Of a stretch of 64,000 nucleotides of DNA, positions 10,884 to 20,687 are shown in pieces. Positions within the stretch are counted from its first letter, which is position 1; every line of letters starts with the position of its first letter. This DNA is from Litoditis marina (Eukaryota > Nematoda > Chromadorea > Rhabditida > Rhabditidae), in contig OZ038439.1 in the NCBI GenBank assembly GCA_964036275.1, forward strand, positions 4,578,412-4,642,411. Direction: 5' to 3'. The notes below the pieces were generated by a model, which saw only the letters and a list, made by a program, of their open reading frames with translations, did no database searches and had not been told where the DNA came from. Made by a program: the position numbers and the translations under genes.

Positions 10884-11221
10884 ACGTTTTATGGTAGTGG
10901 TATTCGCTGAGACATGAGCGGAGGGCGCCGTGTGGTTTGTTTGTCAACTAGCTCCAAAATAGTTAATAGACGCATTTTTGAAATTGTCGCGCACCTAGAA
11001 CATAGAATAAGTGTATTGAACCCATACTGGTAACCACCAAAGCACTTATTAATGAAAACCCAACCAAAGTAACACAATTGATTGGTTTATTGAGATGAAT
11101 GTTTACATTTGATTAATTTACGTTTTGCATTTTACTAGTGGATCCCATTCACGTTGTTAATGAAATGGTCTCAAAACGGTTCAAAACGGTGTTCTGTTCG
11201 ATTGGGAAAAGTAATGATTTC

Positions 11222-11231
11222 AAAAACAAAA
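11222..11231 (-). terminator. RNA polymerase III T-run terminator (representative)
   Basis: On the sense strand the tRNA 3' end is followed after four bases by TTTTGTTTTT. The same arrangement recurs after nearly every tRNA of the array. The copy at 12134 and those at 45968 and 49112 have TTTAGTTTTT or a similar variant, which still keeps a T5 run. Confidence 0.75.
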
Positions 11232-11235
11232 TATT

Positions 11236-11317
11236 CGATCAGGATGAGATTCGAACTCACGCGGGGAAACCCCAATGGATTAGCAGTCCATCGCCTTAAC
11301 CACTCGGCCACCTGATC
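11236..11317 (-). tRNA. tRNA-Ser(GCT), consensus copy (type description)
   Basis: An 82-nt class II tRNA reading AGC/AGU. Acceptor GATCAGG pairs with CCTGATC with discriminator G. The D stem is GCC/GGC with loop GAGTGGTTAA. The anticodon stem ATGGA/TCCAT encloses CTGCTAA (anticodon GCT, 11282-11284). The long variable arm is GGGG-TTT-CCCC, and the T stem GTGAG/CTCAT holds loop TTCGAAT. The A box TGGCCGAGTGG and B box AGTTCGAATCT are intact. No intron and no encoded CCA. Length and layout match the usual animal tRNA-Ser(GCT). Confidence 0.92.
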
Positions 11318-11684
11318 ACGTTTTATGCTAGTGGTATTCGATGAGACATGAGCGGAGGGCGCCGTGTGGTTTGTATGTCAACTAGCTCCAAAATAGTTGA
11401 TAGACGCATTTTTGAAATTGTCGCGCACCTAGAACATAGAATAAGTGTATTGAACCCATACTGGTAACCACCAAAGCGTTTATTAATGAAAACCCAACCA
11501 AAGTAACACAATTGATTGGTTTATTGAAATGAATGTTTACATTTGATGAGTGTAAGTTTTACATTTTACTAATGTGATCCCCCTCACGTTGTTTCAGTTT
11601 TTTCACGTATCGAATGGTCTCAAAACGGTTCAAAACGTTATTCTGTTCAATTAGAAAATATAATGTATTCAAAAACAAAATATT

Positions 11685-11766
11685 CGATCAGGATGAGATT
11701 CGAACTCACGCGGGGAAACCCCAATGGATTAGCAGTCCATCGCCTTAACCACTCGGCCACCTGATC
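11685..11766 (-). tRNA. tRNA-Ser(GCT), consensus copy
   Basis: Anticodon GCT at 11731-11733. Confidence 0.88.
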
Positions 11767-12133
11767 ACGTTTTATGGTAGTGGTATTCGCTGAGACATGA
11801 GCGGAGGGCGCCGTGTGGTTTGTATGTCAACTAGCTCCAAAATAGTTAATAGACGCATTTTTGAAATTGTCGCGCACCTAGAACATAGAATAAGTGTATT
11901 GAACCCATACTGGTAACCACCAAAGCACTTATTCATGAAAACCCAACCAAAGTAACACAATTGATTGGTTTATTGAAATGAATGTTTACATTTGATGAGT
12001 GTAAGTTTTACATTTTACTAATGTGATCCCACTCACGTTGCTTCCGTTTTTTCACGTATCGAATGGTCTTAAAACGGTTCAAAACGTTATTCTGTTCAAT
12101 AAGAAAATATAATGTATTCAAAAACTAAATATT

Positions 12134-12215
12134 CGATCAGGATGAGATTCGAACTCACGCGAGGAAACCCCAATGGATTAGCAGTCCATCGCCTTAACCA
12201 CTCGGCCACCTGATC
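12134..12215 (-). tRNA. tRNA-Ser(GCT), variable-arm variant
   Basis: One change turns a G-C pair of the variable arm into G-U; still foldable. Confidence 0.8.
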
Positions 12216-12582
12216 ACGTTTTATGGTAGTGGTATTCGCTGAGACATGAGCGGAGGGCGCGGTGTGGTTTGTATGTCAACTAGCTTTAAAATAGTTAATA
12301 GACGCATTTTTGAAATTGTCGCGCACCTAGAACATAGAATAAGTGTATTGAACCCATACTGGTAACCACCAAAGCACTTATTCATGAAAACCCAACCAAA
12401 GTAACACAATTGATTGGTTTATTGAAATGAATGTTTACATTTGATGAGTTTAAGTTTTACATTTTACTAATGTGATCCCCCTCACGTTGTTTCAGTTTTT
12501 TTCACGTATCGAATAGTCTCAAGACGATTCAAAAGTTATTCTGTTCAATTAGAAAATATAATGTATTCAAAAACAAAATATT

Positions 12583-12664
12583 CGATCAGGATGAGATTCG
12601 AACTCACGCGGGGAAACCCCAATGGATTAGCAGTACATCGCCTTAACCACTCGGCCACCTGATC
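12583..12664 (-). tRNA. tRNA-Ser(GCT), anticodon-stem mutant
   Basis: Sense ATGTA instead of ATGGA breaks one anticodon-stem pair (U-C mismatch). The anticodon itself is kept. Probably impaired. Confidence 0.65.
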
Positions 12665-13024
12665 ACGTTTTATGGTAGTGGTATTTGCTGAGCGGAGGGC
12701 GCCGTGTGGTTTGTATGTCAACTAGCTCCAAAATAGTTAATAGACGCATTTTTGAAATTGTCGCGCACCTAGAACATAGAATAAGTGTATTGAACCCATA
12801 CTGGTAACCACCAAAGCGTTTATTAATGAAAACCCAACCAAAGTAACACAATTGATTGGTTTATTGAAATGAATGTTTACATTTGATGAGTTTAAGTTTT
12901 ACATTTTACTAATGTGATCCCCCTCACGTTGTTTCAGTTTTTTTCACGTATCGAATAGTCTCAAGACGATTCAAAAGTTATTCTGTTCAATTAGAAAATA
13001 TAATGTATTCAAAAACAAAATATT

Positions 13025-13106
13025 CGATCAGGATGAGATTCGAACTCACGCGGGGAAACCCCAATGGATTAGCAGTACATCGCCTTAACCACTCGGCCAC
13101 CTGATC
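13025..13106 (-). tRNA. tRNA-Ser(GCT), anticodon-stem mutant
   Basis: Carries the same ATGTA mutation as the previous unit, exactly 442 bp away, so it was copied by unit duplication. Confidence 0.65.
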
Positions 13107-13466
13107 ACGTTTTATGGTAGTGGTATTTGCTGAGCGGAGGGCGCCGTGTGGTTTGTATGTCAACTAGCTCCAAAATAGTTAATAGACGCATTTTTGAAAT
13201 TGTCGCGCACCTAGAACATAGAATAAGTGTATTGAACCCATACTGGTAACCACCAAAGCGTTTATTAATGAAAACCCAACCAAAGTAACACAATTGATTG
13301 GTTTATTGAAATGAATGTTTACATTTGATGAGTTTAAGTTTTACATTTTACTAATGTGATCCCCCTCACGTTGTTTCAGTTTTTTCACGTATCGAATAGT
13401 CTCAAGACGATTCAAAACGTTATTCTGTTCGATTGGGAAAAGTAATGTATTCAAAAACAAAATATT

Positions 13467-13548
13467 CGATCAGGATGAGATTCGAACTCACGCGGGGAAA
13501 CCCCAATGGATTAGCAGTACATCGCCTTAACCACTCGGCCACCTGATC
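13467..13548 (-). tRNA. tRNA-Ser(GCT), anticodon-stem mutant
   Basis: Third consecutive copy of the ATGTA mutation. Confidence 0.65.
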
Positions 13549-13908
13549 ACGTTTTATGGTAGTGGTATTTGCTGAGCGGAGGGCGCCGTGTGGTTTGTAT
13601 GTCAACTAGCTCCAAAATAGTTAATAGACGCATTTTTGAAATTGTCGCGCACCTAGAACATAGAATAAGTGTATTGAACCCATACTGGTAACCACCAAAG
13701 CGTTTATTAATGAAAACCCAACCAAAGTAACACAATTGATTGGTTTATTGAAATGAATGTTTACATTTGATGAGTTTAAGTTTTACATTTTACTAATGTG
13801 ATCCCCCTCACGTTGTTTCAGTTTTTTCACGTATCGAATAGTCTCAAGACGATTCAAAACGTTATTCTGTTCGATTGGGAAAAGTAATGTATTCAAAAAC
13901 AAAATATT

Positions 13909-14708
13909 CGATCAGGATGAGATTCGAACTCACGCGAGGAAACCCCAATGGATTAGCAGTCCATCGCCTTAACCACTCCTCAGACAGATTCCTGCCAATT
14001 GGCATGCCAATTTTTACGTTAGGCTGCCAACTTCTGCCAATTTCGCATTTTTCGTGCGACGTCACCTAGCCGAAAATCAGTTTTTCAAGGCGACAAACAT
14101 TGAAAAATGTACACAAATGTCCATATACGACATCTTAAAGTCAATGGTTGGGGTATAAACCATACGACATGAAACCAAACCGATTCCCTACCTAAAGCAA
14201 ACCATACCGAAAGGGTGAATACATACCTACCTCGAAACATACAGAGTACTCACTACTGACATGTGTTTTTCACCGTGACTGTCTCGCATTCACCATATTC
14301 CAAACAAAAAAACTGTTGAGAAGAACAGGTGAATGCATATTCGGTGTTGATTAAGGAGGTCGGTAGGGTTTCACCCCCTCGGTATGGTTTGTTTATAGTC
14401 GACCTCCATGGGAAGATTTATTCACATATCATCATCAGATGGAAATAGTATTTTCATCCCATGAACACGTAAGAGACAAAACCTGTTTTCTACCCTATTA
14501 ATATTAAAAAAAAGGATTTTTTCCTAAAACTTCACTCTGAGAAACCTCCTTGTGTACTGTTTCAGTCGTATTACTGCTTTTCTTTAGTTATTAAGTAGTT
14601 TTCAGCAGCTTTTTCCATTGAAATTGAATTTTTGGATTACGGTATCTCTGCCAATTAGCGCTAACTCCTGCTAATTGGCGCCAATGTTTCTGAGTCGGCC
14701 ACCTGATC
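13909..14708 (-). pseudogene. tRNA-Ser(GCT) split by a 716-bp element
   Basis: The 3' part is 13909-13978 and the 5' part 14695-14708. The insertion falls in the D arm between the conserved ACTC and GGCC of the plus strand and destroys the A box context. Confidence 0.9.
13979..14694. mobile_element. 716-bp inverted-repeat element inside a tRNA gene (copy 1)
   Basis: Ends are CTCAGACAGATTCCTGCCAA and, inverted, CTCAGAAACATTGGCGCCAA. The terminal parts are rich in GCCAATT words. At most a 2-bp target duplication (TC) is visible. There is no coding capacity. The sequence appears identical to the copy at 15588-16303. Confidence 0.8.
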
Positions 14709-15075
14709 ACGTTTTATGGTAGTGGTATTCGCTGAGACATGAGCGGAGGGCGCGGTGTGGTTTGTATGTCAACTAGCTTTAAAATAGTTAATAGACGCAT
14801 TTTTGAAATTGTCGCGCACCTAGAACATAGAATAAGTGTATTGAACCCATACTGGTAACCACCAAAGCACTTATTCATGAAAACCCAACCAAAGTAACAC
14901 AATTGATTGGTTTATTGAAATGAATGTTTACATTTGATGAGTTTAAGTTTTACATTTTACTAATGTGATCCCCCTCACGTTGTTTCAGTTTTTTTCACGT
15001 ATCGAATAGTCTCAAGACGATTCAAAAGTTATTCTGTTCAATTAGAAAATATAATGTATTCAAAAACAAAATATT

Positions 15076-15157
15076 CGATCAGGATGAGATTCGAACTCAC
15101 GCGGGGAAACCCCAATGGATTAGCAGTACATCGCCTTAACCACTCGGCCACCTGATC
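15076..15157 (-). tRNA. tRNA-Ser(GCT), anticodon-stem mutant
   Basis: ATGTA anticodon-stem mutation, in a 442-bp type unit. Confidence 0.65.
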
Positions 15158-15517
15158 ACGTTTTATGGTAGTGGTATTTGCTGAGCGGAGGGCGCCGTGT
15201 GGTTTGTATGTCAACTAGCTCCAAAATAGTTAATAGACGCATTTTTGAAATTGTCGCGCACCTAGAACATAGAATAAGTGTATTGAACCCATACTGGTAA
15301 CCACCAAAGCGTTTATTAATGAAAACCCAACCAAAGTAACACAATTGATTGGTTTATTGAAATGAATGTTTACATTTGATGAGTTTAAGTTTTACATTTT
15401 ACTAATGTGATCCCCCTCACGTTGTTTCAGTTTTTTTCACGTATCGAATAGTCTCAAGACGATTCAAAAGTTATTCTGTTCAATTAGAAAATATAATGTA
15501 TTCAAAAACAAAATATT

Positions 15518-16317
15518 CGATCAGGATGAGATTCGAACTCACGCGGGGAAACCCCAATGGATTAGCAGTCCATCGCCTTAACCACTCCTCAGACAGATTC
15601 CTGCCAATTGGCATGCCAATTTTTACGTTAGGCTGCCAACTTCTGCCAATTTCGCATTTTTCGTGCGACGTCACCTAGCCGAAAATCAGTTTTTCAAGGC
15701 GACAAACATTGAAAAATGTACACAAATGTCCATATACGACATCTTAAAGTCAATGGTTGGGGTATAAACCATACGACATGAAACCAAACCGATTCCCTAC
15801 CTAAAGCAAACCATACCGAAAGGGTGAATACATACCTACCTCGAAACATACAGAGTACTCACTACTGACATGTGTTTTTCACCGTGACTGTCTCGCATTC
15901 ACCATATTCCAAACAAAAAAACTGTTGAGAAGAACAGGTGAATGCATATTCGGTGTTGATTAAGGAGGTCGGTAGGGTTTCACCCCCTCGGTATGGTTTG
16001 TTTATAGTCGACCTCCATGGGAAGATTTATTCACATATCATCATCAGATGGAAATAGTATTTTCATCCCATGAACACGTAAGAGACAAAACCTGTTTTCT
16101 ACCCTATTAATATTAAAAAAAAGGATTTTTTCCTAAAACTTCACTCTGAGAAACCTCCTTGTGTACTGTTTCAGTCGTATTACTGCTTTTCTTTAGTTAT
16201 TAAGTAGTTTTCAGCAGCTTTTTCCATTGAAATTGAATTTTTGGATTACGGTATCTCTGCCAATTAGCGCTAACTCCTGCTAATTGGCGCCAATGTTTCT
16301 GAGTCGGCCACCTGATC
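15518..16317 (-). pseudogene. tRNA-Ser(GCT) split by a 716-bp element
   Basis: 3' part 15518-15587, 5' part 16304-16317. Same insertion point as the split gene 1609 bp earlier. Confidence 0.9.
15588..16303. mobile_element. 716-bp inverted-repeat element inside a tRNA gene (copy 2)
   Basis: Same length, same insertion point and apparently the same sequence as copy 1, offset by exactly 1609 bp together with its flanking units. It was therefore copied as part of the array, not inserted independently. Confidence 0.85.
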
Positions 16318-16684
16318 ACGTTTTATGGTAGTGGTATTCGCTGAGACATGAGCGGAGGGCGCGGTGTGGTTTGTATGTCAACTAGCTTTAAAATAGTTAA
16401 TAGACGCATTTTTGAAATTGTCGCGCACCTAGAACATAGAATAAGTGTATTGAACCCATACTGGTAACCACCAAAGCACTTATTCATGAAAACCCAACCA
16501 AAGTAACACAATTGATTGGTTTATTGAAATGAATGTTTACATTTGATGAGTTTAAGTTTTACATTTTACTAATGTGATCCCCCTCACGTTGTTTCAGTTT
16601 TTTTCACGTATCGAATAGTCTCAAGACGATTCAAAAGTTATTCTGTTCAATTAGAAAATATAATGTATTCAAAAACAAAATATT

Positions 16685-16766
16685 CGATCAGGATGAGATT
16701 CGAACTCACGCGGGGAAACCCCAATGGATTAGCAGTACATCGCCTTAACCACTCGGCCACCTGATC
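16685..16766 (-). tRNA. tRNA-Ser(GCT), anticodon-stem mutant
   Basis: ATGTA mutation, 1609 bp after the copy at 15076. Confidence 0.65.
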
Positions 16767-17126
16767 ACGTTTTATGGTAGTGGTATTTGCTGAGCGGAGG
16801 GCGCCGTGTGGTTTGTATGTCAACTAGCTCCAAAATAGTTAATAGACGCATTTTTGAAATTGTCGCGCACCTAGAACATAGAATAAGTGTATTGAACCCA
16901 TACTGGTAACCACCAAAGCGTTTATTAATGAAAACCCAACCAAAGTAACACAATTGATTGGTTTATTGAAATGAATGTTTACATTTGATGAGTTTAAGTT
17001 TTACATTTTACTAATGTGATCCCCCTCACGTTGTTTCAGTTTTTTTCACGTATCGAATAGTCTCAAGACGATTCAAAAGTTATTCTGTTCAATTAGAAAA
17101 TATAATGTATTCAAAAACAAAATATT

Positions 17127-17191
17127 CGATCAGGATGAGATTCGAACTCACGCGGGGAAACCCCAATGGATTAGCAGTCCATCGCCTTAAC
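17127..17191 (-). pseudogene. tRNA-Ser(GCT) truncated at the Polinton-derived interruption
   Basis: Keeps the 3' end, T arm, variable arm and anticodon arm. It stops in the D loop at the TTAA, where the foreign sequence begins. Confidence 0.85.
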
Positions 17192-17192
17192 A

Positions 17193-17420
17193 GTTCCCCG
17201 ACCTGCACACAAGTTTGATCTCCCACGTGAAGCTTTTCCCAAGTTGGGACCCACCTTTCTTCTCCAAAACTATACTATAACACCTGATCTCGAAGTTTCG
17301 AAACAGCTCACATGCTATCGATTGAATGAGATGAGATGTTCTAAATCTGAAGTTAGACTTTATGATACTGATAATACTCTACTATGTGATATTGAATTCT
17401 TGTGTAATCATGTTTCGTAA
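17193..17420 (+). pseudogene. C-terminal 75 codons of an unrecognised gene, 5' end lost
   Basis: An open frame without a start runs from the array junction to TAA at 17418-17420, followed by AATAAA at 17455-17460. Its residues include KFDLPREAFPKLGPTFL and RLYDTDNTLLCDIEFL, which look like real protein. Other frames close quickly. The gene was beheaded when the array and this segment were joined. By context it may be a Polinton gene, but I do not recognise it. Confidence 0.45.
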
Positions 17421-17454
17421 TCTGTTTCATTTATGTTGTGATACAGTTTTTTGT

Positions 17455-17467
17455 AATAAAGTTTATT
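17455..17467. promoter_or_regulatory. Facing poly(A) signals of two convergent genes
   Basis: AATAAA on the plus strand (17455-17460) and AATAAA on the minus strand (17462-17467) are one base apart. The minus-strand signal shares a base with the TGA stop of the minus-strand frame. Such tight tail-to-tail packing suits a compact mobile element. Confidence 0.5.
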
Positions 17468-17775
17468 CAATACTTGTACGCGTATATGGCTATATGAAAC
17501 GGATTACTTGTCTCCAGAGTGTAGATGGCTGGTAGTAGCTGACGTTGAATGGATCGCAAGGTAGACGTTGTGTATGGGGCTAGAACGGTTTGGACATCCT
17601 CATCCAAATCGGGATGAGAGAAGTAGATTGAAATGTGAGGTTCGCCGTCACATCTATAAGAGTTGAGTAGCAGTTGTACGAACTGATCGATAACATGTGC
17701 AATTCCTCTATTGAGAGGCATTTGCAAATTACGAAAGTTTCGAAAATAAATGTTATCGTACACAGTACTAACCAT
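17467..17775 (-). CDS. Unrecognised C-terminal reading frame, possibly Polinton-derived
   Basis: 102 codons from ATG, ending in TGA at 17467-17469 directly before an AATAAA. It reads like true protein, for example AHVIDQFVQLLLNSY and ISIYFSHPDLDEDV. The hydrophobic pattern faintly recalls the region upstream of the zinc-binding part in Polinton polymerases. However, the stop plus poly(A) signal argues that this is a gene end, so that assignment is weak. Its start overlaps antisense with the integrase relic by a few dozen bases at most. Confidence 0.35.
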   Translation of the reverse strand: MVSTVYDNIYFRNFRNLQMPLNRGIAHVIDQFVQLLLNSYRCDGEPHISIYFSHPDLDEDVQTVLAPYTTSTLRSIQRQLLPAIYTLETSNPFHIAIYAYKY

Positions 17776-17779
17776 ATAG

Positions 17780-18133
17780 AGGGTAAATAGAACTTTGAAA
17801 ACAAGACTGGAGAAGTATATGTATCACAATTCAACTAGAAAATACATTGACGTTTCACCCGATATTGTGAATGGAATCAACCACAGCATTACTTGTAGTA
17901 TAAAAATGCGGCCTGTTGATCTGACAAGTAACATTCTACGAGAGCGCAAAGAAGAGAAAAATAATAGAAAATGTCAATTAGCTGAGCTTGTCCCGTGTAG
18001 TAACCCTGAGAGCGTTTACAAAGTGGAAAAGATAATGGAAAGGAGAAAAAGAAGTGGAAAAAAGGAAGTACTCGTCAAATGGCTTGGATATCCAGCATCT
18101 TTCAACAGTTGGGAAAAGGAGGCTGATCGCTGA
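17780..18133 (+). pseudogene. Polinton/Maverick integrase C-terminal relic with chromodomain
   Basis: The frame opens after a stop at 17777-17779. It reads NRTLKTRLEKYMYHN, then NHSITCSIKMRPVDLTSN, the segment that follows the catalytic glutamate in Polinton (retroviral-type) integrases. After a shortened linker comes a chromodomain, VYKVEKIMERRKRSGKKEVL then VKWLGYPASFNSWE, typical of the Polinton integrase C-terminus. The catalytic D,D,E core is absent and the linker between the two conserved parts is too short, so this is a non-functional remnant. A chromodomain LTR retrotransposon is a less likely source, because the sequence before the chromodomain is of Polinton type. Confidence 0.7.
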
Positions 18134-18510
18134 TGTTATTCTGTTGTAAGCACTCTTTTATAGTAAAAAAAACTCGTTCGATTCGTTGTTGTTGTTATTC
18201 ACATCGTAGATGCTTTATATATATATATAGAACTCGTCCTTTATTACTTTCCACTTTTCATTCAAAGTTTCCAGGTGTAACTTTATAGATATGAAACTCG
18301 ACCTTGTTATTTTCAGTGTTATTCACATATTTTCGTGTGTTATGCTAGATCTTCTAAGATAACATTTGACGAGTCGGTTTTCCTAAAGATTCACACATGT
18401 GGACGCCCTTCACGCTAGATTTTTTTCAAGATAAAACCAGGTAAATATCTGATTTCATGAGGTATGCTGTGTATTTAAGAATGAGAACGAGGCGTCACCA
18501 TCACTTCTCA
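18134..18510. other. AT-rich non-coding stretch with a short TA run
   Basis: No gene seen. Includes TATATATATATA at about 18216-18229 and no recognised repeat. Confidence 0.4.
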
Positions 18511-19255
18511 CCATCTCACCGTTTTCATTCTGCATTATCTATACTAATTTTCACGTGTAATTGTACTCTTACCTGCACTCATTTTATTCAATACACAATG
18601 ATCATCTCACTTCTTTTTATTCTTCATCATCTATAGTAATTTTCATGTATAATTGTACTCTTACCTGCACTCATTTTATTCAATACACAATGATCATCTC
18701 ACTTCTTTTTATTCTTCATCATCTATAGTAATTTTCATGTATAATTGTACTCTTACCTGCACTCATTTTATTCAATACACAATGATCATCTCACTTCTTT
18801 TTATTCTTCATCATCTATAGTAATTTTCATGTATAATTGTACTCTTACCTGCACTCATTTTATTCAATACACAATGATCATCTCACTTCTTTTTATTCTT
18901 CATCATCTATAGTAATTTTCATGTATAATTGTACTCTTACCTGCACTCATTTTATTCAATACACAATGATCATCTCACTCCTTTTTATTTTTTATCATCT
19001 ATAGTAATTTTCATGTATAATTGTACTCTTACCTGCACTCATTTTATTCAATACAGAATGATCATCTCACTCCTTTTTATTCTTCATCATCTATAGTAAT
19101 TTTCATGTATAATTGTACTCTTACCTGCACTCATTTTATTCAATACAGAATGATCATCTCACTCCTTTTTATTCTGCATCATCTATAGTAATTTTCATGT
19201 ATAATTGTACTCTTACCTGCACTCATTTTATCCATTACTGAATGATCATTCCTCT
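18511..19255. repeat. 92-bp tandem repeat, eight registers
   Basis: The core is ATTTTATTCAATACACAATG preceded by TTGTACTCTTACCTGCACTC. The ATG of each copy falls at 18598, 18690, 18782, 18874, 18966, 19058, 19150 and 19242, exactly 92 bases apart. The first and last copies are most diverged. The last ATG is the start codon of the spliced gene at 19242, so the repeat multiplies that gene's upstream and start region. Confidence 0.9.
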
Positions 19256-20277
19256 CAAAAACTTAATCGCACCATATGATGGGGACATAAGTCATGAGCT
19301 TTACGTGGTGCTGGACGGACTAATACACAGAGCCAAGAAAATCACGAATGTAGTAACAGGCCGGGAAGTGAGGGGAGCTTTATATCGGGGGTGAGTTTAA
19401 CAGCACCGCTCCTCTTTATTCGCTTGTTTATGTTTATCATAATATCAATGATGTGCAGTAGGGTGGTTGAGGAATTGAATTGGAATTGGAATTGAATTGG
19501 TTTTTGACAGCCAGAAAAAAATGGAATTGTATTGATATGGTTTTTCTTAACAATTGGTGAAAAGAATTGGAATTGGTCCGGAATTGTTTCAGAATTGAAA
19601 TTTTAAACGTGTTGAAAATGACAGTTTCTTGTTTTGCTCTATCTTGTTCAAATGTATTTGTTGTAAAAAGCAACATTACGAACTTTTTTGCAGAAAAAAT
19701 GCCTTAAGAATTGAAATTGGAATTGATTTTTCAAGAATGGGTCGGAATTGGTCGGAATTGGAATTGAATTGAATTGGAATTGAATTGATTCAGAATTGGT
19801 TGGAATTGGAGTTAAATTGAATTGATTTTGGGAATTGGTTGACCACTCTAATGTGCAGTCATCATTAATCTGTCCAATTTCAGTGACTGTCTCGAAAGAT
19901 TCTTTTGGAGGAAGCGAGACGTTAATATTAAAAAGTTCTACGCCTTCAAGTGAGTTTGTTGGTAAATAATGACAGATAATAGTTTTGAAATTAGAAAATA
20001 CTTTTCCTCAATTTCATTTTTCAACAGTGAACGTACTCAAGACTTAGTTTATGCAAGATCAATAGCTCAAAAAGTGTCATATCTAGGTAACTTTTCTTAA
20101 ACACTACTCGTTTTATAATATTTTCACTTGTTTATACCTTCTTTACATTTATACCTTCTTTACATCCTTCTAAACATTCCACAATTTCCTCTAAATCCAT
20201 CCAACATTCTGAAGCTTCACATGTGTTTTCGAAACCATGTTTACTTGAGTATTGTTTCAGGTACGGATACGACGTGA
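19242..20277 (+). CDS. Small spliced gene of unknown function (putative)
   Basis: Proposed exons are 19242-19390, 19884-19949, 20028-20086 and 20261-20277. They give 96 residues if the TTTCAG acceptor at 20260 is used. Donors GTGAGT, GTGAGT and GTAACT and acceptors TTTCAG, CAACAG and TTTCAG fit, and phases agree across all joins. Residues include APYDGDISHELYVVLDGLIH and RFFWRKRDVNIKKFYAF. Without the last splice the frame ends at 20100. An alternative weak acceptor near 20213 would give a longer C-terminus. No family recognised. A hAT-like element sits in intron 1. Given the surroundings it may be a Polinton passenger or host-derived gene. Confidence 0.4.
19459..19850. mobile_element. hAT-like mini-element filled with a GAATTGG word satellite
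   Basis: A 392-bp element with a perfect 8-bp target duplication ATGTGCAG (19451-19458 and 19851-19858). Ends TAGGGTGGTTGA and, inverted, TAGAGTGGTCAA. The interior is dominated by GGAATTGG/GAATTGAATT words at both ends. No coding content. Inserted in intron 1 of the putative spliced gene. Confidence 0.85.
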
Positions 20278-20687
20278 AGTACCCATGCGCCCTGACCTGT
20301 AGCATTGAGGGAAACAATGGCAGGATATCTCTCGAGATCGTCAATCTGCATTTCTAGGAGATTTCTTTAATTGTTCTAAGAAAGATTTCTCACGTTGTTA
20401 AATGAAAGATTTCACAGTCTTTTCCATGAATATGTCTTGTTTTTATCTTCAGTACCGCCACTCTATAGATTCTCAGTCAAGAGCGTTTACTTGAAAAAAA
20501 GTGTAAAATGCCGAGAAAGGCATGGAAGTTGACTGCTGCCAAGGACATCACACAGAGCTCAATAGGAAAATATAAAAAAATGTGTGCAACGCCCAGAGGT
20601 CAATGAAATAACGCGCTAAAGTCAATATAAAACATTATAGATTCAATATAGAAGAGCTCTACACCGAAGAACATCTGAAAACCTTAA
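20278..20687 (+). other. Possible further coding remnants, not resolved
   Basis: A 32-codon frame from ATG at 20508 (MPRKAWKLTAAKD...) and a frame just before the TTAA element (IKHYRFNIEELYTEEHLKTL, about 20625-20686) read like protein. If the element at 20688 were absent the second frame would run a few codons further to a stop. I could not join these into a gene. Confidence 0.25.

Larger units (their letters stand above)
10802..17191. repeat. tRNA-Ser(GCT) tandem array, first block
   Basis: Head-to-tail units of 449 bp, 442 bp or (first) 434 bp. Each carries one minus-strand tRNA gene and a spacer of about 360 bp. The 442-bp units lack 7 bases, having TGAGCGG in place of TGAGACATGAGCGG, consistent with slippage between TGAG repeats. 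Two units contain a 716-bp insertion. The first unit is degenerate, and the last tRNA is cut at 17191 by the Polinton-derived interruption. Confidence 0.95.

Noticed and set aside
11318..11500. Spliced-leader or snRNA gene in the spacer
   Set aside because: No spliced-leader sequence, Sm site in the right context or convincing second Pol III or snRNA promoter was found in the unit.
11323..11511. A 62-codon minus-strand open frame (MCYFGWVF...) ending about five bases before nearly every tRNA, present in more than 85 units
   Set aside because: It looks conserved only because the units are recent copies. Variation includes amino-acid-changing swaps of several residues at once, and a 7-bp deletion rewrites its C-terminus in the first block. 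There is no recognisable domain, and it sits directly upstream of a Pol III gene.
13875..14069. Open frames crossing from the array into the 716-bp element on either strand
   Set aside because: They are fusions of tRNA/spacer sequence with transposon ends and have no protein-like features.
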